A stretch of DNA of 37,003 nucleotides from contig LNGC01000004.1 of NCBI GenBank assembly GCA_001587715.1, forward strand, positions 1 through 37,003. The letters run 5' to 3'. The notes under the pieces were generated by a model that saw only the letters and a program-made list of their open reading frames with translations, did no database searches and was not told the DNA's origin. Position numbers and translations under genes: made by a program. Of this stretch, positions 7,966-14,653 are shown one piece after another (position 1 is the first letter of the stretch; every line of letters begins with the position of its first letter). The DNA is from Candidatus Methanofastidiosum methylothiophilum. GTDB taxonomy: Archaea; Methanobacteriota_B; Thermococci; Methanofastidiosales; Methanofastidiosaceae.

Positions 7966-8256
7966 TTAAGCACAAATAAAGGCGCCGAGTATATCGGCGA
8001 GAGCGTCATAAACAAAGCGCTCTTTAGAGCCGTAACGACTAAACATTTTTTGGGTCTTTTGCAAATAAATAAACTCCGCCATTTCCCAATTAAAGGCGAT
8101 TGCTCCGACGATAATTTTCCGGGTAACTATATCGCCGCCCAAGAAATGAATACCCAAGCCAAGGATGGCACCGGCTACGCAATGAAACCAAAGCCAACGG
8201 TTGTAATAAGTTCCAAGCCAAAAAACGGTTTTAATATTAAACAATAAGCTTTTCAT
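7966..8256 (-). CDS. small integral membrane protein
   Basis: A 96-residue protein. I chose ATG 8256 because GGGGGCGTATCT precedes it; an upstream in-frame extension of 24 residues has no RBS and overlaps the late-type promoter. Hydrophobic segments lie at about 10-17, 26-40 and 47-60, followed by a polar helix and YDALADILGAFICA. The shape (WLWFHCVAGAILGLG ... FNWEMAEFIY ... DALADILGA) is common in small phage membrane proteins near terminase genes. Function unknown. Confidence 0.6.
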   Translation of the reverse strand: MKSLLFNIKTVFWLGTYYNRWLWFHCVAGAILGLGIHFLGGDIVTRKIIVGAIAFNWEMAEFIYLQKTQKMFSRYGSKERFVYDALADILGAFICA

Positions 8257-8281
8257 AGATACGCCCCCATTTTTTTGATTA

Positions 8282-8319
8282 AAACTAATAATCGGTTTTG
8301 TGTATGTCATTTTTTTTGG
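8282..8319 (-). promoter_or_regulatory. phage late-type promoter upstream of the small membrane gene and head module
   Basis: The minus strand reads CCAAAAAAAATGACATAC (8319-8302). ATGACA is at 8310-8305, then a 17-bp spacer, then TAGTTT at 8287-8282. The -10 is weaker than at the sister sites, but the extended -35 is nearly identical. It would feed the head operon. Confidence 0.55.
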
Positions 8320-8346
8320 ATTTAACAAAATATCCGAGGTCTTGAG

Positions 8347-8365
8347 TGTTTTTCCCTAAACACCC
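8347..8365. repeat. 19-bp direct repeat, copy 1 (hairpin-forming)
   Basis: TGTTTTTCCCTAAACACCC occurs here and again at 8629-8647. Each copy contains GTTT/AAAC arms around TTCCCT and can fold as a short hairpin. The two copies flank the first iteron cluster and the AT-rich tract. Confidence 0.75.
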
Positions 8366-8388
8366 TGCTCTTTAAAAAAAAATCGCAT

Positions 8389-8502
8389 TATATATATATA
8401 TATATATATACTTTTATTTCTTATTTACGATATTAATTAATTAATTAATAATTAAAACTATATTTACTAAAATAATAATAAGAATAAGAATAAGAATAAG
8501 AG
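8389..8502. repeat. AT-rich simple-sequence tract
   Basis: (TA)11 at 8389-8410 is followed by TTAA repeats around 8431-8455 and repeated AATAAG units at about 8471-8500. There is no ORF. An easily melted stretch beside an iteron array is what replication origins often look like. Confidence 0.75.
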
Positions 8503-8511
8503 GAAACTCGG

Positions 8512-8570
8512 GTTGTTGTAACAACAATAGGGGTTGTTGTAACAACAATTAGGGTTTTTGCGACAACAAT
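8512..8570. repeat. palindromic 21-bp iterons, cluster 1 (three copies)
   Basis: Three units of (A)TTGTTGTAACAACAAT start at 8512, 8533 and 8554, exactly 21 bp apart. Units 1 and 2 have a TAA centre. Unit 3 has a CGA centre and a degenerate left arm. Each is a 7-bp inverted repeat (ATTGTTG/CAACAAT) with a 3-nt centre. Confidence 0.85.
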
Positions 8571-8628
8571 TGTGGTTTTTGTTTTTTGGTATTTCTTTGT
8601 TCACCTATTAAAATAGTTTGTTGGGGTA

Positions 8629-8647
8629 TGTTTTTCCCTAAACACCC
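8629..8647. repeat. 19-bp direct repeat, copy 2
   Basis: Identical to 8347-8365. Here flanking GGGG and CCCC extend the possible hairpin (GGGG-TA-TGTTT against AAACACCCC). Confidence 0.75.
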
Positions 8648-8668
8648 CTTAGTAGCGATAAAAAAAAG

Positions 8669-8748
8669 ATTGTTGCGACAACAATCGTTATTGTTGTAAC
8701 AACAATCATCATTGTTGCGACAACAATCGTTATTGTTGTAACAACAAC
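8669..8748. repeat. palindromic 21-bp iterons, cluster 2 (four copies)
   Basis: Units of ATTGTTGYRACAACAAT start at 8669, 8690, 8711 and 8732, with an exact 21-bp period (two helical turns). Centres alternate CGA, TAA, CGA, TAA. The array ends just before the large terminase stop. It is a candidate origin, centromere-like site or multi-operator. Confidence 0.9.
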
Positions 8749-8751
8749 TAC

Positions 8752-10023
8752 TTAATTTTCTCGATAAAATTGCATTACCATTTGATAACGAAGGGCGTCT
8801 ACCGGATGGTCGTTAGTGCCGTCCTTAAAATATTTCTCGTCAAGTCGTCCGGTTTCGAGCTTGGGGTAAACAAGGTTTTTAAGAGCCATATAAACACTTG
8901 TATATTCTCCGGGTTTTTTATTGACCAAGTCCCGGCTTATTCTAAGCGACCGATACCCCTTGGCGTTTAAAATTAGCCGCCTCAAAACCTCGGTACCGTT
9001 AGGTTTTGACCGTTGTTTAGGGGTCGTTGGGTATCTAAACCGGACGCCCGGAAATTTGTTTTTTATTTCCTCGACGGCGGTAAAGTGGGTCATTTCGTTA
9101 ACCGAATCCCCCGCCGGGTCGCCGAAAAATTCCGCTATTTTACCCTTATATTTTTCGAGCCAATAACAAATATCCGAGGTCGTTTTGTTTTCCGGGAGCC
9201 AAGCGTCGACAATGTTAATTTCCGGCTCATAAAGGTCAAAGGTCGGGACTTGAGTAACAATTATCGCCGGGCGTCGGTAGCCAAAGTCAATAGTAACAAA
9301 GACAGGTAAGGTCTCGTTATAGACGTAATCGGTGATATTATCGTTACCCCAATACGGAAATGTTTTTTCTCCCCGGATACCCCACTCCGCCATTAGTTCT
9401 TGAGCGGCTTTATCCGCCGACAACGTACTTGTTAACCGGTCTACATAAGTCTTTGATAGAAAAAGGTTTTCCTTGGTCTTTACCCTAATCATAAATTTAT
9501 TGACCCCATCGCATTTTCCCTCAAATAAATCAAAGAGCCAATGGGGTAACTCGGGCGGCGAGGTTGTAATCGAAATTGGTAGATATTCCCTTTCCCCACG
9601 ACATCGCTTTAACAATTCCTCATAACTATCAAGCGACATATCCCGAGCCTCGTCGACCCAAATCCAAGGGACGGTTTGCCCCCGAACTCTCCCGGGCTTA
9701 TCGAGCGAATAAGTCCTCACTATTATTTTTTTGCCGGCGTAAATAGCTATTTCTTTTTTGCTTTCGCTCCAATGATAGTCTAACCCAATCAATTCGAGTA
9801 CCTTGAAAAACGGGGGTAACGTCGAGTGTCTTAATTGGGCGTAAGTATTGGCGACAATAAGCCCCGGCTCGTCGGGAAAGCGTAGAGCCATCAATAACGT
9901 TCGGACGCCCCCGGCGTGGGTCTTGCCGGAGCCAACCCCGCCAAGAAAAAGAGTCTCTAAAGCCTCGGAATAAACAAATTTAGTTTGTTTGGGAAATAGC
10001 TTTAAGTAAACCCGACGTTTCAA
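8752..10023 (-). CDS. terL: terminase large subunit
   Basis: A 423-residue packaging motor. The ATPase part has Walker A LGGVGSGKT (28-35), Walker B WIWVDEA (120-126) and coupling motif TTSP (153-156). The nuclease part has acidic residues in TIDFGYRRP (D246), FFGDPAGD (D302) and DHPVDALRY (D405/D409). It cuts concatemers and pumps DNA into the portal. The start is TTG (10023), nine bases after AGGGGGC, inside the last 44 bases of the upstream nuclease gene. The probable small subunit is 4 kb upstream, an unusual separation. Its 3' end abuts the iteron array. Confidence 0.93.
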   Translation of the reverse strand: MKRRVYLKLFPKQTKFVYSEALETLFLGGVGSGKTHAGGVRTLLMALRFPDEPGLIVANTYAQLRHSTLPPFFKVLELIGLDYHWSESKKEIAIYAGKKIIVRTYSLDKPGRVRGQTVPWIWVDEARDMSLDSYEELLKRCRGEREYLPISITTSPPELPHWLFDLFEGKCDGVNKFMIRVKTKENLFLSKTYVDRLTSTLSADKAAQELMAEWGIRGEKTFPYWGNDNITDYVYNETLPVFVTIDFGYRRPAIIVTQVPTFDLYEPEINIVDAWLPENKTTSDICYWLEKYKGKIAEFFGDPAGDSVNEMTHFTAVEEIKNKFPGVRFRYPTTPKQRSKPNGTEVLRRLILNAKGYRSLRISRDLVNKKPGEYTSVYMALKNLVYPKLETGRLDEKYFKDGTNDHPVDALRYQMVMQFYREN

Positions 10024-10567
10024 CCACTTTTCGCCCCCTAAAAAATATTTTTTTTAAATCATTAGTCGAATTAATCACAATGATTTGATTGTTTCTAACC
10101 TCATACCAATCGCCCCAAAGTATTATTGGCTTGCCGCCCCGGATAACGACCGACCCCTTGGGTCTAATATTTGCCCGTGCTAAAAACGTAGACTTAGGCA
10201 ACCATCCCCAAACATTAATTTCGTCGGTTGTCTTGGAGTGGCTTGCAAAAATATAAACATCAACTTTAAAAAAAATTTGGTATCCGTTGACTATATGGTC
10301 ATACCACGGTTGAAACTTATACCCAACCCCCTTAGTCTTAACATCGGCTTTAATGCCATTGATTTCAATATCAAAGCCCCCATCGAAACCGTCCAAATTT
10401 TTTATCCACGGTACTCCCAAAAGGTCCTTTACAACAACCTCGCCAAGCAAGCCACTCCGTTGAGCTGTTTTGTCGCCGTCATATTTTCCTCTTTTTCCCA
10501 AATTAACAGATTGTAAAACATCCTCAACATACTCGATAATCTCTCGCCTTGGCTTTACGGTTATCAC
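9980..10567 (-). CDS. PD-(D/E)xK-type nuclease of unknown role, upstream of terL
   Basis: A 195-residue protein starting at GTG 10567 behind TAGGGGGCGTAACT. The restriction-endonuclease fold signature is visible: GLLGEVVVKDLLG (E43 region, helix), then GFDIEINGIKADVKTKG with catalytic D, D-V-K triad in about 67-80, followed by beta strands VDVYIFASH and NVWGWLPK. Such proteins resolve or cut DNA. Its overlap with terL suggests a packaging or concatemer-processing role, but a defence or restriction-like activity is possible. Family not recognised exactly. Confidence 0.65.
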   Translation of the reverse strand: MITVKPRREIIEYVEDVLQSVNLGKRGKYDGDKTAQRSGLLGEVVVKDLLGVPWIKNLDGFDGGFDIEINGIKADVKTKGVGYKFQPWYDHIVNGYQIFFKVDVYIFASHSKTTDEINVWGWLPKSTFLARANIRPKGSVVIRGGKPIILWGDWYEVRNNQIIVINSTNDLKKIFFRGRKVVETSGLLKAISQTN

Positions 10568-10598
10568 AGTTACGCCCCCTAAAATATTTTTTATTTTT

Positions 10599-10637
10599 AA
10601 AATAAAAAAAGATGAGGGCGTATGTCATTTTTTTAGG
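10599..10637 (-). promoter_or_regulatory. phage late-type promoter upstream of the nuclease-terL pair
   Basis: The minus strand reads CCTAAAAAAATGACATAC (10637-10620), identical to the scaffold site. ATGACA is at 10628-10623, followed by an 18-bp spacer and TATTTT at 10604-10599. It lies just after the terminator at 10671-10702, so it starts a new transcription unit. Confidence 0.65.
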
Positions 10638-10670
10638 GCGGCATACACGGGCGGATTTAATAATAGACAT

Positions 10671-10702
10671 AAAAAAAGCCCGGACGGTAAATCCGCCGGG
10701 CT
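10671..10702 (-). terminator. intrinsic terminator, minus strand
   Basis: AGCCCGG pairs with CCGGGCT, with an inner CGG/CCG pair; on the minus strand it is followed by seven T residues. It ends transcription from the SSB/lipoprotein block before the late-type promoter. Confidence 0.85.
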
Positions 10703-10828
10703 ATTTCTTGACGCCTTAGACTAAAGAATAAGCGCTTTAGCCGCCCTCAAGAGAGACCGAAAACGGCGTCCTAAATTGCCAAGGTGAAAAATAAAAACGA
10801 TAAAAAAACTATCATTTTCGTTTTTTTC

Positions 10829-10857
10829 TTGACTTTTTGAGGGCTTTTCCTTAAAAT
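10829..10857 (+). promoter_or_regulatory. sigma70-type promoter on the plus strand in the 11-kb gap
   Basis: TTGACT (10829-10834), 17-bp spacer, TAAAAT (10852-10857). It points against the surrounding genes and is followed within 70 bp by a strong hairpin. Confidence 0.5.
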
Positions 10858-10863
10858 TGACCA

Positions 10864-10934
10864 TAGACAACCTCGTCGTTTTTATTGGAATTTTGACCCC
10901 TTGCGGTTGCCGCCGTAAGGGGTCTTTAATTAAT
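10864..10934 (+). ncRNA. possible ~65-70-nt small RNA ending in a 12-bp hairpin
   Basis: The RNA would start about 7 nt after the TAAAAT box and end in a hairpin: 10895-10906 pairs with 10913-10924 (12 bp including one G-U, loop TTGCCG), followed by TTTAATTAATT. There is no plus-strand ORF of note. The gap 10568-11064 otherwise holds only terminators and the late-type promoter. The U-tail is weak, so the end point is uncertain. Confidence 0.4.
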
Positions 10935-11008
10935 TACAAAAACAAATTATGGCGTTGAAAATTAAATGTCAATAGATTTGTTAAGCTTTTTAATTTTTTT
11001 TTAACAAA

Positions 11009-11047
11009 TAAAAAAGGCGCCATCCCGCCACCAAGGATAGCGCCTTA
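11009..11047 (-). terminator. intrinsic terminator after the small membrane gene
   Basis: AAGGCGC pairs with GCGCCTT, with an inner ATCC/GGAT stem; the minus strand continues TTTTTTATTTG. It lies directly downstream of the 60-residue membrane gene. Confidence 0.8.
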
Positions 11048-11064
11048 ATTTTGTTTTTGAAAGA

Positions 11065-11247
11065 TTACCGCCCCGGCTTATAGGTTGCCGAAAAAATAAC
11101 GGTTACCCAAATCACAAAAAGAGAAATAGCGGTTAAAAAGATAGGCTCTTTTGTGAGATAGCTAAAAAACGCCCCCAAGCCAAAGAGACCAAAAATAAAA
11201 TAAATTTGTAGACTATAAGACCAAAAAAAGCGTTTAATCTCTTTCAT
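11065..11247 (-). CDS. small two-TM membrane protein
   Basis: A 60-residue protein: short charged start (MKEIKRFF), hydrophobic segments at about 12-30 and 37-54, and a basic end (TYKPGR). ATG 11247 has AAGGGGGTGTAATT. It follows the two lipoproteins and precedes a terminator, so it is the last gene of that block. Size and topology fit a holin-like or superinfection-related membrane peptide, but nothing decides between these. Confidence 0.6.
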   Translation of the reverse strand: MKEIKRFFWSYSLQIYFIFGLFGLGAFFSYLTKEPIFLTAISLFVIWVTVIFSATYKPGR

Positions 11248-11268
11248 AATTACACCCCCTTTTAATGG

Positions 11269-11658
11269 TTACAAAATGTCATAAAATATTTCGTACTTAA
11301 TCTCAAGTATATCGTCTTTGGTATGATTGGGAAAAGTTAGATTAGCGGTATAAGTAGAGAGCGGCGGTATCTTGCCACAAGATTTAGAATAGTGCTCTCT
11401 GTCAATGCTCGCCTCAAGTCTCACATTGTCGGCGATAACGTTATTAGTCTTATTATAAAGCGTAAATCGAGCGATTAAATTGTCTCCGTCCATTGTGTAA
11501 TTGACCTTTTGCATAACAATAACATCGTCTTGATTTACATTTGTCGGTGTTTTTTTCAAGTCGCACCCGTTAAGACCCAAGAGCAAGAAAAAAGTACATA
11601 TTGCCGCCAATATAAGCGAGATAATGCCAATAAATAAGTTGCCACTTTGTTTTATCAT
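11269..11658 (-). CDS. lipoprotein, paralog B
   Basis: A 129-residue protein from ATG 11658 (GAGGGGCAACGCT upstream; the longer in-frame extension overlaps the preceding gene and lacks an RBS). The N-terminus is a long hydrophobic signal ending in LLLGLNGC, a lipobox. The mature part aligns by eye with the neighbouring lipoprotein: N-L-xA-FTLYNKTxxxxxxNVRLEASID...GKIPPxSTYTxxLTFPNxTxxD...KYEIFY. This looks like a single Ig-like or FxLYD-type beta domain. Probably membrane-anchored in the periplasm. A lysogenic or superinfection-exclusion role is a guess. Confidence 0.65.
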   Translation of the reverse strand: MIKQSGNLFIGIISLILAAICTFFLLLGLNGCDLKKTPTNVNQDDVIVMQKVNYTMDGDNLIARFTLYNKTNNVIADNVRLEASIDREHYSKSCGKIPPLSTYTANLTFPNHTKDDILEIKYEIFYDIL

Positions 11659-11674
11659 AGCGTTGCCCCTCGTT

Positions 11675-12046
11675 TTAATATCCATAAGCCTTAAAATTAA
11701 TTGTAAATCGTACCCGGCTCCCGTCTTGAGCCGTGGCTCCCGGAAAAGTAAATATAACCTTTTGGGTAGCCCAAGCCGGCATAGTCCCGGGCAAGTCATT
11801 AACAAGGATAACGTCGTCCAATTGAGCGGTAACCCTCACTTTCCAAGCCTTGACCTCGCTCTTATTCCATATCGAGACGGTAGCGACAAGGCTGTTCTCG
11901 ACTTGAGAGAAATAGGTCTCTCTCAAAACGACGTTGGGTTCCGGCTTGTCAAATCCGACCGGGTTAATCTCGTTGGTACACCCGGCAAAAAAAGGAATTA
12001 AAGAAATTAAAAAAACAATGACAAGAAAAAATACGGTGTTTTTCAT
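11675..12046 (-). CDS. lipoprotein, paralog A
   Basis: A 123-residue protein. The signal MKNTVFFLVIVFLISLIPFFAGC ends in a lipobox (FAGC, C22). The mature part has NSLVATVSIWNKSEVKAWKVRVTAQLD...DLPGTMPAWATQKVIFTFPGATAQDGS...FTINFKAYGY, the same pattern as its downstream neighbour, so the two arose by duplication. The single beta-sandwich pattern resembles FxLYD or bacterial Ig-like domains of small secreted proteins. RBS is TAGGGGGTGCAATT. It lies directly downstream of SSB. Confidence 0.65.
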   Translation of the reverse strand: MKNTVFFLVIVFLISLIPFFAGCTNEINPVGFDKPEPNVVLRETYFSQVENSLVATVSIWNKSEVKAWKVRVTAQLDDVILVNDLPGTMPAWATQKVIFTFPGATAQDGSRVRFTINFKAYGY

Positions 12047-12173
12047 AATTGCACCCCCTATAAGTTTTTACGGTTAACAGTTAGCGGGACGAGCTTATCC
12101 CCTAAAAATATAGTGGCGACATTTTAAGCCGCCTATTATTTGAGTTTCGGGACATTGGCTCGCCCATTATGAT

Positions 12174-12581
12174 TTAAAACGGGACGTAATTGTCGTCCTC
12201 TTTTGGCTCAGGTGAATCGTCCGGGACGCTTTCACTATTTCCCATTTTTTCACCAAGTAATTGAATTGTTTCGGCGATAACGCTCGTAGCGTGGCGGGTT
12301 GTTCCTTCGTTGTCCTCATAAGTACGGTAGCTAAGACGACCCTCAATATAAATCCGGTCGCCTTTGTGAGCGTACTTTTGGACAATTTCGGCTAACTTGC
12401 CAAAGGCACTTATCCGGTGCCAATCGGTCTTTTCTTGTTTTTCCCCGTCGGAGTTTTTCCAATTCTCGTTAGTGGCGACCGAGAAATTGATGACCGGGGT
12501 ACCCGATGGTAAATACCGGGTCTCGGGGTCTTGTCCAAGTCGACCGATTAAAATTACTTTGTTGATTGTTCCTTTCGCCAT
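12174..12581 (-). CDS. ssb: single-stranded DNA-binding protein
   Basis: A 135-residue SSB. The OB fold runs from MAKGTINKVILIGRLGQDPE through TRYLPSGTPVINFSVATNE, TDWHRISAFGKLAE and GDRIYIEGRLSYRTYED to about 110. The tail is short, acidic and ends DDNYVPF, matching the aromatic-Pro-Phe tip that binds host replication proteins. It would protect ssDNA for the RecT-like annealing protein and the DnaB-like helicase. It is in the late-side block, not with the other replication genes, and has its own late-type promoter. Confidence 0.95.
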   Translation of the reverse strand: MAKGTINKVILIGRLGQDPETRYLPSGTPVINFSVATNENWKNSDGEKQEKTDWHRISAFGKLAEIVQKYAHKGDRIYIEGRLSYRTYEDNEGTTRHATSVIAETIQLLGEKMGNSESVPDDSPEPKEDDNYVPF

Positions 12582-12622
12582 AAATGCCCCCTTTCTTAAA
12601 GCTTACGGTTTAGTTACAATTG

Positions 12623-12660
12623 AATATAGTTTTTTTTAATATGTTTGTTATTTTTTTGGG
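12623..12660 (-). promoter_or_regulatory. phage late-type promoter upstream of ssb
   Basis: The minus strand reads CCAAAAAAATAACAAAC. ATAACA is at 12651-12646, followed by a 17-bp spacer and TATATT at 12628-12623. The -35 is a variant of ATGACA, but the A-tract and spacing are conserved. Confidence 0.6.
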
Positions 12661-12843
12661 ATTTCTAAAATAATCCCGGGATAGAGGTTAAAAATAGTAG
12701 CGATTATTTTTAGGTAGGCTTTAAAAAAATCGTGGAGTCGCCGGGTACCGCCCCCGGGTCTTGTCCGATATTTCAGCACTTATTACCAAACGCCGAAATT
12801 TTGAACGACCGGACAATCGACACTATTTCGACCCCGACAATTC
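12661..12843 (-). other. gene-free, potentially structured 3' region
   Basis: No ORF with an RBS is seen. On the minus strand TTGTCCG and CGGACAA can pair around an inner ATTTCGGC/GCTGAAAT stem (one G-U pair), followed by a CCGGG/CCCGG hairpin and TTTTTTT. It could be the terminator complex of the upstream exported-protein gene or a structured RNA. Confidence 0.4.
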
Positions 12844-13323
12844 TTAATAAGTTGTAACGTTTTCGACGATAACGTCCGCTATTCGGGATACCCCCTTAAG
12901 CGGTTTATCGCTCGAATATATTGCCTCAAATCTTTTCATTTCTTGGGCTAAAATACCCTCTGTAAAATTTTTAGGAAACTTAACAAAGAGGTCTTTACCA
13001 TCTTTGTCAACAACCCGGCAATCTACTCCGACAAACTCGTAATTTTTATCGCTTGGGTTTGCCAATACCACTATAATATAAAGCGTATAAGGGTCGCTTT
13101 TGACCGTGTCTATCTCAAAATAATAATATAAATTAAAATGGTTTTTTACCCGTCGGACTTGCTCGTTTTTGGGCTTGGCGTCAAATTCTTTTTGTAATTT
13201 AACTAAGGTAAAATGATAAATTTTTTCGGCAACCGTATTAACCATTTCTTGTTTTTGGTTTTCGGTTTGACCAATAGCCGCACTCATTAAAAAGACAAGT
13301 AAAAAACATAGGTTTCTCAGCAT
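12844..13323 (-). CDS. exported protein of unknown function
   Basis: A 159-residue protein with a signal peptide (MLRNLCFLLVFLMSAAIGQ, likely cut after AAIGQ). Its mature part has a helical start (KQEMVNTVAEKIYHFTLVKLQKEF), then beta strands (YYYFEIDTV, YTLYIIVVLANPSDKNYEFVGVDCRVVDKDG) and a C-terminal helix-strand. The LANPSDKNYEFVGVDCRVVDKDG stretch resembles an Ig-like beta-sandwich edge. No lipobox is present. RBS is AAGGGGATATAT. It follows a 71-residue cytosolic gene. Family unknown; the periplasm is the likely location. Confidence 0.6.
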   Translation of the reverse strand: MLRNLCFLLVFLMSAAIGQTENQKQEMVNTVAEKIYHFTLVKLQKEFDAKPKNEQVRRVKNHFNLYYYFEIDTVKSDPYTLYIIVVLANPSDKNYEFVGVDCRVVDKDGKDLFVKFPKNFTEGILAQEMKRFEAIYSSDKPLKGVSRIADVIVENVTTY

Positions 13324-13333
13324 ATATATCCCC

Positions 13334-13549
13334 TTATTTTTTGGTTAAGTTTTTTAGCGTTTCTCCAATATCCAAGGCATTATAATAATCTTTAAGCATA
13401 TCGACGAGCATTTCAAAGAGCCAAACCGAGGCGTAAAATTCCATTTCCTCGGGCGTAGGTAAATCATCAAGAGAATAGCGCAAGGCGACCGCCTTTCTAT
13501 CCTCGTCGGTAAAAGTAAAAATAACTTTCCCCTTATAATTTTTCGACAT
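13334..13549 (-). CDS. small cytosolic protein of unknown function
   Basis: A 71-residue acidic protein (MSKNYKGKVIFTFTDEDRKAVALRYSLDDLPTPEEME...). It starts with a beta strand, then has two predicted helices (EEMEFYASVWLFEMLVDMLKDYYNAL). ATG 13549 has GGGGCGTAAAA and overlaps the end of the upstream membrane gene. Not recognised; the compact alpha/beta shape is common among small phage regulators. Confidence 0.55.
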   Translation of the reverse strand: MSKNYKGKVIFTFTDEDRKAVALRYSLDDLPTPEEMEFYASVWLFEMLVDMLKDYYNALDIGETLKNLTKK

Positions 13550-13937
13550 TTTTACGCCCCGTAATTATTTGCCCAAAAACGGTTATGGATTTCGTTATCC
13601 AATTCTCACGGTACGGCTTTTTTCTTAGTCCATAGTGATATAGCCCACTAAAAAAGAAATAAAAAATTTCCCACGATAGCGGGATTTTCCATAATAGCGA
13701 CCAAGTCAAACCGCTTTGTAATATAAGGGCGTAAACATATAAAGTAAAGTAAGAAAGAGCGTCAAAGGTATGCCATCCGTCAAGGGGTACCCATCGACCC
13801 GCCTTTCCTTTGAGAAAGCTTGTTGTCCTATCCGAGAGCCGGGAGAGCCAAGACCATTCAAACGACCATTCGATTTCGTCTCGGATTGCTTTAAACGTGG
13901 CGCTTAAAATAAGAATAAAAATAAAATGCCAAGACAT
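13533..13937 (-). CDS. integral membrane protein of unknown function
   Basis: A 134-residue protein with hydrophobic segments at about 1-15, 59-80 and 82-100, rich in Trp (WSFEWSWLSRL, GWHTFDALSYFTLYVYALIL, SGLTWSLLWKIPLSWEIFYFFFSGLYHYG). A central GRWVPLDGWHTFDA segment is polar. The ATG at 13937 has GGGGGGCGGTCCATGT upstream. It overlaps the next gene by 17 bases. It sits next to the small terminase. Function unknown. Confidence 0.6.
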   Translation of the reverse strand: MSWHFIFILILSATFKAIRDEIEWSFEWSWLSRLSDRTTSFLKGKAGRWVPLDGWHTFDALSYFTLYVYALILQSGLTWSLLWKIPLSWEIFYFFFSGLYHYGLRKKPYRENWITKSITVFGQIITGRKNVEKL

Positions 13938-13953
13938 ACATGGACCGCCCCCC

Positions 13954-14511
13954 TTAATTTGTTTCGTTTTCGTCTAATAAACCATCCCGGTCTTTCTCAT
14001 TGACAAAAGAGTCCGTTTCTAAATTATCATCCTCAACGCCGACGGTTTCTATTTCGACGATTAAACCGTCCTCGTCTTTCCTATTATTTAGCAATTTTTC
14101 AATCTCAAGTAATTTTTCAAGAGCAACGCTCAAAGAACGTATCGCCTCGCCGGTTGTATTAAACTCAAGGACGTTTTCGTTAATATGAGTTGTTACCCGG
14201 TCGATAATCGCCTCGAGCTTATCCTTGTAATGTATAATTCCTTTTTTTATTTCCTTACCGACCTCGTCGGCGATTTTTTCCAACTCTCTTTCGGCAAGTC
14301 TTTTTCTTTCCTTGTCCCAATCCTTGGTATTCCGATAAAGAGTTTTTTGAGGGATACCTTTAGCTTTTGCAAACTCATAGCGGTTTTTATAAGCTCCCTT
14401 AATGTATTCGACCCTTAAAGCGTCCCAATCGTAGGTTGTTTGTCGCTTTTTACGTCCTTTTTGGGTCGTTATTGTCGTTTCTTGCGCACTATTTAAGACA
14501 TTCTCGGACAT
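13954..14511 (-). CDS. probable terminase small subunit
   Basis: A 185-residue protein. After a basic GRKKRQTT, the segment YDWDALRVEYIKGAYKNRYEFAKAKGIPQKTLYRNTKDWDKERKRL (28-73) is a small-terminase-type HTH with the family's W and Y positions. A long coiled helix follows, then an acidic tail (DEDGLIVEIETVG...). Small terminases bind the packaging site and regulate TerL. It has its own late-type promoter and RBS GGGGGTGTC. It lies 4 kb upstream of terL, so a different DNA-binding role cannot be excluded. Confidence 0.6.
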   Translation of the reverse strand: MSENVLNSAQETTITTQKGRKKRQTTYDWDALRVEYIKGAYKNRYEFAKAKGIPQKTLYRNTKDWDKERKRLAERELEKIADEVGKEIKKGIIHYKDKLEAIIDRVTTHINENVLEFNTTGEAIRSLSVALEKLLEIEKLLNNRKDEDGLIVEIETVGVEDDNLETDSFVNEKDRDGLLDENETN

Positions 14512-14548
14512 TAATAAGACACCCCCAATAAATTATATTTTCAATCTA

Positions 14549-14587
14549 AAAATAAAGAAACAATGGATTTATGTCGACTTTTTAGCC
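14549..14587 (-). promoter_or_regulatory. late-type promoter (divergent member) upstream of the probable small terminase
   Basis: The minus strand reads CTAAAAAGTCGACATAAAT. TCGACA is at 14577-14572, followed by a 17-bp spacer and TATTTT at 14554-14549. It is less similar to the group consensus but shares the A-tract, GACATA and spacing. Confidence 0.5.
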
Positions 14588-14627
14588 GACCATCCATTGA
14601 CAAAATTCGGACATTAATTAAGTCATA

Positions 14628-14653
14628 AGGCGGCTTAAAATTCTAAGCCGCCT
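14628..14653 (-). terminator. hairpin ending the early operon
   Basis: AGGCGGCTTA and TAAGCCGCCT form a perfect 10-bp stem with a 6-nt loop. It contains the stop of the last early gene. The U-tract on either side is weak, so it may slow or protect rather than fully terminate. Confidence 0.6.

Noticed and set aside
8512-8748. CRISPR array
   Set aside because: Units are 17-bp palindromes with 4-bp gaps, not repeats with variable spacers, and no cas genes are present.
11269-11805. 178-residue ORF as a full gene
   Set aside because: The extra N-terminus overlaps the other lipoprotein gene and has no RBS; ATG 11658 gives a proper lipoprotein signal.
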